The translations under genes were made by a program, and so were the position numbers. From assembly GCA_964035545.1 (NCBI GenBank), contig OZ037769.1, positions 7,811,929-7,875,928 on the forward strand: DNA of 64,000 bases, given 5' to 3'. Each line of letters begins with the position of its first letter. Position 1 is the stretch's first letter. Source of the DNA: Bugula neritina. Taxonomy: Eukaryota; Bryozoa; Gymnolaemata; Cheilostomatida; Bugulidae. The notes beneath the pieces were generated by a model that saw only the letters and a program-made list of their open reading frames with translations, did no database searches and was not told the DNA's origin. Below, one piece after another: positions 36,301 through 46,370 of this stretch.

Positions 36301-36553
36301 CTTATTGACCAACACGGGTTTGTAATGAATCACATAATATTACTTGTAGGAGTTTTCATTCCCTGACGAACAGCCTGAAGTGACATTTAGTAATGGCGAT
36401 GGTACAGTGAATGACAAAAGTCTCCAGGGCTGCGACCTGTGGAATGGTAGTAAATGGAAGTTTGAACACATATACCTCGATCAAGCTGAACACCTAAAAA
36501 TTCTTGATGATGGCAGGTTCATAAACTATGTCAAAAAAATTCTCAAAGTTTAA
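30363..36553 (+). CDS. PLA2G15: Group XV (lysosomal) phospholipase A2, LCAT-like
   Basis: Nine exons with matching phases (30363-30507, 31046-31202, 32002-32120, 32974-33072, 33570-33673, 33971-34091, 35553-35731, 35987-36124, 36350-36553) encode 421 residues (human about 412). An N-terminal hydrophobic stretch (about 11-31) is a signal peptide; the mature enzyme opens at NPVIMIPGDGGSQ, which includes the oxyanion-region PGD. The catalytic triad is visible: Ser204 in AHSLGN, Asp371 in NGDGTVND and His402 in AEHLKIL. YFTLWLNLELL and APLGGAAK are family blocks. The enzyme is a lysosomal phospholipase A2/O-acyltransferase that transfers acyl chains from phospholipids to water or ceramide. Its close relative LCAT is secreted; the block order and length fit PLA2G15 better. 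The exon-4 donor has been duplicated (33073-33133). Confidence 0.95.
33073..33133 (+). repeat. 21-bp triplication at the PLA2G15 exon-4 donor
   Basis: Three 21-bp units start at 33073 (GTAAGT, the real donor), 33094 (GTGGGT) and 33115 (GGGGTT, destroyed). Each carries TTTATC(T/C)C(A/G)CCTC. The preceding CAG/AAG is also copied, so 33094 is a plausible second donor that would add seven in-frame residues. Confidence 0.85.
33250..33370. repeat. (CAGT)n microsatellite
   Basis: About 29 CAGT units with a few CAGTTACT and CACT interruptions in the PLA2G15 intron 33073-33569. Open frames of Ser-Gln-Ser-Val repeats through it are artefacts. Confidence 0.95.
34092..35552 (+). other. Longest PLA2G15 intron, no feature seen
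   Basis: 1.46-kb intron. AT-rich TTAATATTGAATT-like runs at 34995-35150 are the only structure. No coding frame or mobile element recognised. Confidence 0.5.
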
Positions 36554-37293
36554 GCGTACTTTGTGATAGCAAATATTCTATAACCTTTATTAGGAGTTGT
36601 GCTGCTGTTTCGATACAGTAATGGGTTTATATCATAATTATATTCAGTATTACATTAGAGCTTTTCTCTCCAGTTTGTGTTATTCATTTATAGTAGGCAA
36701 AATTGACCAATTGTTTACTTCATATCTCAGTGACAATCAGGAATCTAATAGCTAAATTTACTGGAAACATTGAAATAAGGAGCTATCCCAAGCAGTGCAA
36801 CACACTTATTGGCTGCATGGACAATTTTGTTATATTATTATTTTCACCCATTTCATGTCTGTCTTTTTCTACACATTACTTAATTTTGATATTTTTGTCC
36901 TTCAGATCTGAAAATCAATTGAATCTGAATTTTATGTGATTTGTTCTTTTTTTGTCAACACAATTTCCATCACATCAGCTGATAAACAAGTACCAGAATA
37001 TTTGACAATTATTATACTGTAATCATTTAGTTTTGGTATTTGTGAGGGTTTAAATTTCAATATCCTTTATGGTTCTGCAGGTTTGAGTTGGTTATTATTA
37101 AATAAATATAAGTATAAAATATCTATAGATAATGCAATAATAAAGTTCAAAAAATGTTACAATAAAGTTTCACAGCATTTTCTATAACTGTAACATTAAT
37201 TTTCACTGAAATAATAAAGTTGAATTGTCAAGAAAATAGTTGCTCTGCCACTGTTGCTGCTTCTTCATATAATAAATCTAGTTGAGAGAAGTC
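36554..37293. other. Convergent 3' interval of PLA2G15 and AP3M
   Basis: Both transcripts end here. AATAAA-type signals for the plus strand occur near 37097 and 37136, but none can be assigned with confidence. No gene seen. Confidence 0.5.
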
Positions 37294-40200
37294 TTAGGTG
37301 CGAACCTGGAACCTGCCGGCTTTAGTCATGTATTTAACACCTTTGAACGGCTTGTATTTCTACCAAAAGAAAAAACAATTTGATTTTCAGAATAACTTCA
37401 TAGTTAACTTATTCTTTCCTTTTAATATTTCTACATCACAACTTGCCCAACTGGAGTTTTTTTGCATTGCATGATGGTGAACCCAGTCAATGTAATGTTA
37501 ACTCATTGTGTATAGAAGTATTTATATCTTATTAGCTTAATGTTAGTTATAATTAATTTTAAAGTAGTTAAATTGTAAAACACCTCACCACAAAAAATAT
37601 CTTACTTCTCAACAAACTCAAATTAATAGTATTCAACATGGAATTTCCATTGAGGCAATGCAGCTGGGATACATAAAAGTGAGGAGAAAAGTAAGACAAC
37701 TCTTGTATTTTATGCAGTCGATTGGGTAGTTGGCAGAAAATTGGTAGAATTTTATTTGATGAAAATTTGGCACAGCAAAAGCAGCAGTTTCTTCTAACAC
37801 AACTCTGATCTATATTATATATAGCTGCACAGTAAAAGGGGTGCTCAGCACGTACCTCCCCATAGCAGTCAACCCGATGCACCCTAACACCTGACGCAGT
37901 GTAACCACTGAGCTGGAAGCGAAGGTTCAGACTAGGAGTTATATCCGGCACTTCCGAACCAGATATTAAAGCTATACTTCCTGAAAATGTGAACATATAA
38001 CATACAGTTACATCTTTTTTTATAACTCATTAAAAAAGCTACAAAATTCTTGACAGTTAAATCATTACTTTGCTCAAAAGATAGAGAAATACTTCATCAG
38101 CAGTGAGAACTTAATTTGAGTGAGTGTTGTTAGATGTAAAACTATATATTGAAAAATAACAGATACCTCTGCAAATTTCTATTAGACAAAGAAGAAACTT
38201 ATTAAAACATGGCGCATTCCGTAGAAAGATAACTACTACCTTTTATACTTGGTGTTTTGCCAGGTTCCATCTCTCCTACATCCCATATCAGTATCTTAGT
38301 CGTGGGGTCAAACGAGTATTTCCCCTGTGAGGGGCTGAGTGATACACTCAGTACTGACTTAGGAAATGTTACTTCAACCACTGCCTTCTCTATCTACACA
38401 GAGTTGACCACAGAGAAATGACTTGCCATGAAATTCTATAGTGTACGTATTCTAATCTCAGTAATGGAAATATATTGGTACATATGAGATAGAAATAGTA
38501 AAACTATCAAGTAATAGAGTAAATGTTATAGCAGTTCGAAATAAGATCACTACTTACAGTTTTACCAGCTGTGTTTTTATGCCCAATGGAAACATCAAAT
38601 CTCCCACTGCTACCTTCCCGGTACACTATATTGTGTTTGGCGTATATAGGAACTTGAACATTGCTGTGAAATACAAGGAGGGCACATGATACAAAAGTTC
38701 ACCATGAGTTTCTTACAAGGTTTTACCAAACATTAGACGAACCACCATAAAAAAGACTTGTTCTAGTCTGAATACATACTTCTGAGAGGATATGTGGTAG
38801 GACACTAGTCGGAACTGGCCGTCTGGAGGTACAAATGATAGCACTTTTTCAGACTATAAATAAAAATCATGATATAAACGCGCAGGGCAAATATGAATAG
38901 ATCAGACATGTGGATAGCTTGCATAGTTGAATCCTGAAACTAAAGAGGTGATAGGATGTTGAAAATGATAAAATTTCTGCCATAGAAACTATTAAATTGT
39001 ATGTGTGTCCAGCTGCAGCTCAATGACTTCATTATAGTTCAAACTAAGAAAGATGGCCCACTCACCTCCCATCTCTTAAACCTGACACAGGGGTGGAAGC
39101 TGACGTCGTCGAGGAGACGGGGGTTCACAAAGTTCATTGTCAGGTCAGGCATACCGGAGAGCTTTATGAGACAGTCAATCTACATATAGAATATACTATG
39201 CTATGCAACATAATACAGCTGTAGTATATGTATTGTGTGTGTATACTATTCTACATATATAATATACTATACTATACAACACAGCTGTAGTGTATGTATA
39301 AACTATACACTATTATGTCTAAGATATAAAAATGAGCTGAGGAAATAGCCAGTAGACTAAATTTCAAAACCACGTCTTATTAACCTTGAACCTGACTGCT
39401 AAATACAACTTACACACTAATATAGCTTCCCATAAGTTATATGATCACTTATACACCTGATTGTGACAAGTCACCAGCAGTGACACTAGGACAGATAGCC
39501 TTAGTACCATAGGGTGCAGCATGTCTAGCTAAAGGCTGTATAGTAACACAGTTCAATACTTACGTATCCCTGCACCTCGCAGGTCACCAGGCCACCAGAC
39601 TTGTCAATGATAGCATCAATCTCCTCAATCACGTCAAAGTAGGCCTCATTGTTGGCGTATTTCACCCCAGCCCGTCTCCACGGCACATTGGACAACTGGC
39701 CAGCAGGTAAATTTTGAGCAACCCTGAGGTGTAAAAATCTAATTGTTATTTCATTTAGCACCAATCTTAGTTTTATACTTGATAAACAACTATTACAGTG
39801 TGCTCTTTCATGTTCATTTCATTGTACTCGAGCCATTTGAACCTAACGAGAGAAAGTACGTGGCAAAAATTTTGAAATTATATTAATATTTTGCTATGTG
39901 AATGTAAAGAATGGTGGACAGCAACTTCAGTGAATAAGTATCTAACCCTTTAATACTCAGTCACTGTATAAAATATACTCAGTCACTGTATAAGTTATAC
40001 TCAGTCACTGTATAAGATATACACAGTCACTGTATAAGATATACTCAGTCACTGTGTAAGATATACTCGGTCACTGTATAAGATATACTCAGTCACTGTA
40101 TAAGATATACTCAGTCACTGTATAATATATACTCAGTCACTGTATAAGATATACTCAGTTACTGTATAAGATATACTCAGTCACTGTATAAGATATACTC

Positions 40201-43200
40201 AGTCACTGTGTAAGATATACTCGGTCACTGTATAAGATATACACGGTCACTGTATAAGATATACTCAGTCACTGTATAAGATATACTCAGTCACTGTATA
40301 AGATATACTCAGTCACTGTATAAGATATACTCAGTCACTGTATAATATATACTCAGTCACTGTATAAGATATACTCAGTTACTGTATAAGATATACTCAG
40401 TCACTGTATAAGATATACACGGTCACTGTATAAGATATACTCAGTCACTGTATAAGATATACTCAGTCACTGTATAAGATATACTCAGTCACTGTATAAG
40501 ATATACACAGTCACTGTATAAGATATACTCAGTCACTGTATAAGATATACTCAGTCACTGTATAAGATATGACTCAGTCACCGTATAAGATATACTCAGT
40601 CACTGTATAAGATATACTCAGTCACTGTATAAGATATACACGGTCACTGTATAAGATATGACTCACCCAGTTGAAGTGTTGAGCACCACATCCTGTATTG
40701 ATCTGAGAATATTTGGCGGTTTTATCAACTCCTTTAAAATATTGCTTTCCGTAACCAAAGGAAATCCGTTGTCTAATATTTCATCCAAAAGCTGTAAGAG
40801 TATCACACATTGATTGGTCTATATTTAAACTTTTGAATTTATCAAACTAAAGAGCAGCATCATGAAATATACAAAATGGCTAAAAATATGGAGCTATATT
40901 TAAAGTTACCAAAGGTTTTGAAAGAAAATTTTCTAATTTTTTTTCAATCATGTAAATGGCAAAATGCTCTTTTTACAAACAATGGCTAAAATATCACACA
41001 GAACATATTGAGTGGAGCCAGTATAACACTCTACCTCACCTCATAAACAATGACATACTGCTCCTTGATGACAGCCTCATTCACAGAACCAAAGTAGTCT
41101 TTGATGATATCCATAATTCTATGAAGGAGCTCAATAACAAGCAAAGGAGGCACCTTGAATTAATACAATATCAAATTTATAACTCAAAAAGTCCACAAAT
41201 AAGTGCCAGTATAATATAAGTCAAGGTCACTGGCAAACTGGTGAGACCTTCATTCAGTTCACAAGTGAGATTGTCAGTAGCCCACATGCACCAAAATGCT
41301 ACCAAAACCTTGAAAGTTTATACTAAAATGTGTGTTACATACATAACTAGTTCATTAGTATAAGGTTCACATAGACTTCCTAGAGGGAAACAATAAGAAC
41401 AAATACCTTACATCAAATCTTCCTAATGAGTCTAATAGAATACTGATGTCAATTCAGTGTATTGATACATTTTAGGCTGCTAGAAGATTGAGCCTTCTAA
41501 ACAAGCAAATCTCAAGCAAATTTCCCAAATGAAACATGTGACCATATAAATAAACAGCCAAACAAAACTTGGAATACATTACAAATATTACAATAACACT
41601 CACTTCATTGGTGACTACTGCAATCAGAAACAAACCATTTCTAAATATATTGATAAGATAATGATGTGGACAGGCTATAACAGGAGGCACGTCCTCATTG
41701 GATAATGCCTACAAAGTGATATATATTTGGGTTAAGTATGTACAACATGAGTTATCTATTATCATATTATTAAATTTTAAATTATAACGCTATAAACCAA
41801 AACATATTTGGCGATTAAAATTTTAAAGAAACTCATTACCTTTCTCTGGGCCTCAAAGAAGTAATCACACATGGACTTGGATATCACACTCTTCCAATGT
41901 TTTTCCATAAAAACATCGCTAAAACAAAAATTTGAATATGAAAAAGCATACAGGTATCCTATGGTGCAAAAAGTCATAACATTATTGACTTGGCATACTT
42001 TGTGTTTTAAATGAAAGTTTGTTGCTTTTATTAAGCAGTAGTTTGGCATATTTCTATCTGCTCACTGTTACTAATTAAAATAAAGCAAAATAAAAATATA
42101 TTTGATCCAATAAAAAGAGCAAACTATATAAAAAAACTAAAGTATCGACGTCTCTTAGTTATGCAAATATTTTAAATGCATATACTTTATTTTAATTATA
42201 ATTGAAATCATATTCTTATAAAATTATGTAATATATCCAATTTCACATTACCATACAAGAGAAATGGGTGCCAAAATTGGGATTTAAAATAATAAATAAC
42301 CTAGCAATGTAGGACAAAAAATCAGTAAGCAAAATAAAATGTTAAATATGTCAGCTGGATTCACTAAAAACATATCTGATTCTGTGTTAGATAATACAGT
42401 CACTTATTTCACAGCGACACAGTCACAAGTTACAACATGATATCTAGATCGTCATAATCATAGTTGTAATTTTCATTTTGAGGTCAATTTGACAGATTGA
42501 GATTGTTCATTAGAAAGTTTAACAGATGAAGTTTGCTGTCATAAACTAATTATTATACAGCATGTTAGTATTTGACCATAAACAATGATGGTTATTTTTA
42601 CAATCACAGTGCACTACCGATTTATTGATTTTAAACAAATTGAAATTGCTACTAGGCCTACTTCAGTTAGTGAGTTAAAATCATTAAGAATAGAAAAAAT
42701 TACCCAGCCATGATTTGCCGTTATATTTCTAACTTAAAATTCAACACGCTTGACTTTGAGATTCAACTTTAGCATAAGGATTATATAACTATGACTATGA
42801 CAATAGGTCAATATTTATCACTCGTTAAGTTTAACTTTAGCTTTTACTCCTTAAAGTTAAGTGTATACTTGTAGTCATACTGCATATCACAAACTACTAC
42901 TAGTACTATCAATAAGATCAAGATTTACTGTCAGTATTTACACTTCTGTCAAACACTAAATCTAATACTTATATTCATAGTTATACTAAAAGTAATACTA
43001 ATAGACAATAATAATGCATAATATACTAATAGTAATATCATTACTTTCAGTAATACTAATAGTTATACTAGTAGCAATGTAATACATTTAATAATAGTAT
43101 CATTATTAGTGATACTAATAGTAATACTAATACTAATAGTAATACTCAGTAAATGGGTAATACTAATACTAATAGTAATAGTACAAGTAAAACTAATACT

Positions 43201-43653
43201 TATACTAAGTTAATTAGTTATACTAACACTAACTTCTAAGTATAATACTAAGAGTAATTGTAAATCAAAATGTAATACTAACTCCAAGTCTTAGAGTTAG
43301 TATTACTAATACTAATACTAATAGTAATACTAATACTAATACAGTAACACTAATACTAATAGTAATTGCAAAAAAAGTTTAACTTAAAGTTAAAGTTGAT
43401 TGTCAAATCAGTGAAATTTAACTTCAACGTCAACAGTTCAACAATATTCAAAAATTAATCCAATTATTTTGTATTCACAATTATTCAAATCGGCTTTCAC
43501 TTCGATGAATTCGAAGTTGAGGCAAAACCAAAGGAAAAATCAAAATGAAAAGATTATAATTTTTAATTAATAATAATTAATATTAAAAAAAAAATTAATT
43601 TTAAATAAAAACACTTACCCATTCTTATTAACCACAAATAAGCTATGTATCAT
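37294..43653 (-). CDS. AP3M1: AP-3 adaptor complex subunit mu
   Basis: Twelve exons with consistent phases (43619-43653, 41840-41918, 41604-41708, 41040-41153, 40667-40791, 39564-39723, 39066-39179, 38780-38853, 38558-38663, 38240-38393, 37856-37980, 37294-37359) give 418 residues, the same length as human AP3M1. N-terminal longin domain MIHSLFVVN...VFMEKHWKSVISKS (1-140), then the linker TESNILKELIKPPNILRS, and the mu homology domain from LSNVPWRRAGVKYANNEAYF (about 180) through NPRLLDDVSFHPCVRFKRW to KYKPFKGVKYMTKAGRFQ and the terminal VRT. AP-3 mu binds tyrosine-based sorting signals (YxxPhi) in cargo moving from endosomes to lysosomes and related organelles. Vertebrates have AP3M1 and AP3M2; this single gene should be the ancestor-type copy. 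Introns 5 and 6 carry repeats that touch splice sites. Confidence 0.97.
39180..39321 (-). repeat. 71-bp duplication including an AP3M 3' splice site
   Basis: Two diverged copies, 39180-39250 and 39251-39321, share CTACATATA, AATATACTAT, ACAGCTGTAGT and GTATG blocks. On the minus strand each ends in ATATGTAG. The proximal one is the acceptor of exon 39066-39179; the other is a copy 71 bases upstream. Confidence 0.75.
39952..40660. repeat. 22-bp minisatellite, about 32 units
   Basis: Unit ATACTCAGTCACTGTATAAGAT, highly homogeneous (variants CGGTCACT, CAGTTACT, TAATAT). The array fills most of AP3M intron 5 and ends at 40660, the base before the exon-5 donor hexamer (40661-40666, GTGAGT on the minus strand). 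Its low divergence indicates recent expansion or ongoing homogenisation. Directly adjacent units without spacers rule out a CRISPR array. Confidence 0.97.
42950..43375. repeat. (TACTAATAG)n simple repeat
   Basis: Degenerate TACTAATAGTAATACTAATAC tract in AP3M intron 1. Similar tracts lie at 25020-25450. Confidence 0.85.
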
Positions 43654-44127
43654 CTTTAAAGGGCTTCAATTACTTTTAAAATTATAAGATAATTTAATGC
43701 AAATGTGAATAGCGGCCAGTGTACTATTGGTGTCAACAAAAACCCATTATTTCCTAGAAACTAGATATCAATAATTAACGGGTAATTTTCTTTTTAGTCA
43801 AGTGGATAACTTAGCGGAAACGGAAAAGAATAAAGGCACAATTTGCGCAAGCGTTTTAATTGCTCCTTTGTAAGTGGTCAACATTATATAACGTACTTAG
43901 CAACGCCAATAACATGTAGGCAGTGCAATGAAAACACCTGAAACCTTGCAGACTTCTATCTTATTGTAAGCTAAAACGTCTTTAAGAATTGTGCTGCAAA
44001 CGATATAGTGCAAAGAAGAACAGCTGTAAAAATATAGGTTTTAAAATTGTGTTTTATTCATAAAATAACCACTTTCAAAGTTATTCACAGTCACTACTAC
44101 TAATAGTAATACTCTACTAGTGCTACA
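43654..44127. promoter_or_regulatory. Divergent AP3M / CIMAP3 intergenic region
   Basis: Only 474 bases separate the two start codons (AP3M leftward, CIMAP3 rightward), so both core promoters and 5' leaders must lie here unless upstream noncoding exons exist. No clear TATA box or X-box-like ciliary motif was identified by eye. Confidence 0.5.
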
Positions 44128-45897
44128 ATGGATCTTTTTCAAGGTAAGCAAAAAACTACTAAGTCTGTCTAGTGTTAGAAGAAGAAATAAATAACGTAGA
44201 AGTAGCAAAGATTAACTCATTATTTCAGACCAAGTATTGGCAATTGCTCAACTATTGTTAACTATATGACAAATGATTGAGTTTCAATAAACTCATAAAG
44301 CCAGAAGACAGTAATAGAATAAGAGTAATTTATGGACATTGGACAGTGTTATACTCTTTAGGCTCTGAAGCCTTTAAAATTTTAATCATATTTGTGATGT
44401 GTCTAGGCCCTAGAATATAGTTATATAGACAAATAATTATGTTTAAACCTAACCAAGTTACTTCAGTCCTAGAGCTCAACTTTCTATTTATTGTTAACAA
44501 ATTAATACATATACAGTTAATGATATATGACCAACTCAATTCAAATATATATTTTTTAATGTGAGACGTATAAATTTATTTTGTTGCAATAATATTCTAA
44601 CATTTCTCATAACATATAATTTTGATTGTGTAGTCAAATAATGTAGATATGTTTTTACTACACACAAAATAATATAACAAGTTGGTTTTATCTACATATG
44701 TAAAACACAAACTGTAAAGCAACTGTAAAGTAGTTTATTATTCCAACTTCTTTTAGAAAAACCAAATTATGTGTCGTTTGGAACGACTGAGTCGAGGCCT
44801 ATATTCCCAATGGCTATGCCTCCAACAAGATTTGGCAATGAAATAAAACCTATACGGGGTCTACCAAACACTGGCCCAGGAGCCTATGAGAATGAGACAA
44901 AAACTAACTTTCAATACCAGACTGATAATTACCTTACGAGCAAAAAGGGATATACAATGGGTGCTAGAACTGGACCAAGGTTTGTGTTAAACAAGTTTTA
45001 TGTCAAACAGCAAGTTGTAGTACTGTGTAGAGTAAATTTATATTGCAGTTTAAATATTTGAAACATCAACTAAAATGCTAATTTCCTCAAAATTTTCTAT
45101 GCATTGAGACTTTTCCGTATTATGTTTCAAGGAAATGGCATAAAAATTATAAATGCATTATTTTACCCAAAAACAAAAATTTGTAATTTGAGCTGCTAAC
45201 TTTGCTTTACAAAACTATTGGATTACAAACTAGGTTTAGAAAAGAATTTATAGAAGAAACTCCAGCTCCAGATTGTTACCAAACCAAGTGCACAGAACCT
45301 ATGGAATTTGAGACGGCATATAAACCATTCAACTATGCTTCAGAAAGGTTTCCTGTCACCAGAAGAGATGTTGAAGAAGCTACACCTGGGTATGTCAGTT
45401 TATTTGTCAACATCACGAATAAACAAACATTGACACCAACAATCCTAAAGAATAATGGAATGTGGGTATATCTGGAGTTATGTGTTCTAGACACACAAGT
45501 CCAACAGAAATTCATTTCCACTTTCTGCTGCATTAGCTTATTTCCCAGATTACTTTTAAATTACTTTAGAAAATTAACTTTTAAATTGTAATGAAAACAG
45601 CATTCTTAATTTAACATTGTTCATCACAGAATAATGAAGAAATTATCAAATTAAAAATACATAAACTGTTCACTAACTCAAGGTCACTAAATTTCTTTTA
45701 GAGCTGGAAGCTATGTATTTGGTGTAAAACAAAATAGGAAAGTTCAATGGCACCAGAGTTTCGGAGGTGCTCCTATCAAGTTACCAGATGTTCACATTAA
45801 AAGCACAATTGGTTCTAATACAGCAAAACTATTAAGCACCAGAGACGCTAAAAAACATCATCGGAAGTTGGCATATCTCAAGCTGTATTGGGAATAA
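44128..45897 (+). CDS. CIMAP3: Pitchfork / ciliary microtubule-associated protein 3
   Basis: Four phase-consistent exons (44128-44143, 44757-44979, 45234-45389, 45702-45897) give 196 residues; human PIFO/CIMAP3 has 191. Conserved points: YVSFGTTESRPIFP near the start, RGLPNTGPGAYEN, KKGYTMGARTGPRF, the Pro-Gly turn ATPGAGSYVFG typical of sperm-tail PG-rich repeats, WHQSFGGAP, and the C-terminal HHRKLAYLKLYWE. Pitchfork acts at the ciliary base, where it is linked to Aurora A activation and cilium disassembly, and related proteins coat axonemal doublets. The first coding exon holds only five complete codons (MDLFQ); it is supported by phase and a good GTAAGC donor. AATAAA at 46202-46207 is a plausible poly(A) signal. 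Confidence 0.9.
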
Positions 45898-46370
45898 GAT
45901 ATCATTACTAGACCGGAAGTGACACGTTATCTCCAACACTTTCATTATTATATTTCTTCTACCTGCTACAGAACTATTTCTAGTTTTTCATGTGAAAACT
46001 GTGCTATATTTTTTATCATTAAAATGTGTTCATATGTTTAACATATTGGACACTTATTAGATCATTTGAACTTTTCGTTTATAGATTTCGTTTAGTTGAT
46101 TTAAAAACACTTTCTGGCATTGAGCAAGTTCAGGTGAAATGCTAATACTGTACTAGGTGTTTTTGTATATAAATATTTGACTCACATAAGCTTACGGTTT
46201 TAATAAAATATGCCTAAACTATTATAAAATTTGAAAAAAAGCATTGCATAGGAACATAGCACAAAAATAAAACTGTAATCTAGAAAATAATTTAAAAGAA
46301 CTGAGCCTACATTTGAATGCAATCAATTTACAGGAGTTGAAAGTAGTTTTTGTTACTCTATCATCAGAGT
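45898..46370. other. Convergent 3' interval of CIMAP3 and ECI2-like gene
   Basis: AT-rich, contains AATAAA on the plus strand at 46202-46207. No gene seen. Confidence 0.55.

Noticed and set aside
39952-40660. Regular repeat resembling a CRISPR array
   Set aside because: 22-bp units are directly contiguous with no spacers, in an animal intron; it is a minisatellite.
41777-42049. 90-codon minus-strand ORF
   Set aside because: Only 41840-41918 of it is an AP3M exon; the rest is intron read-through.
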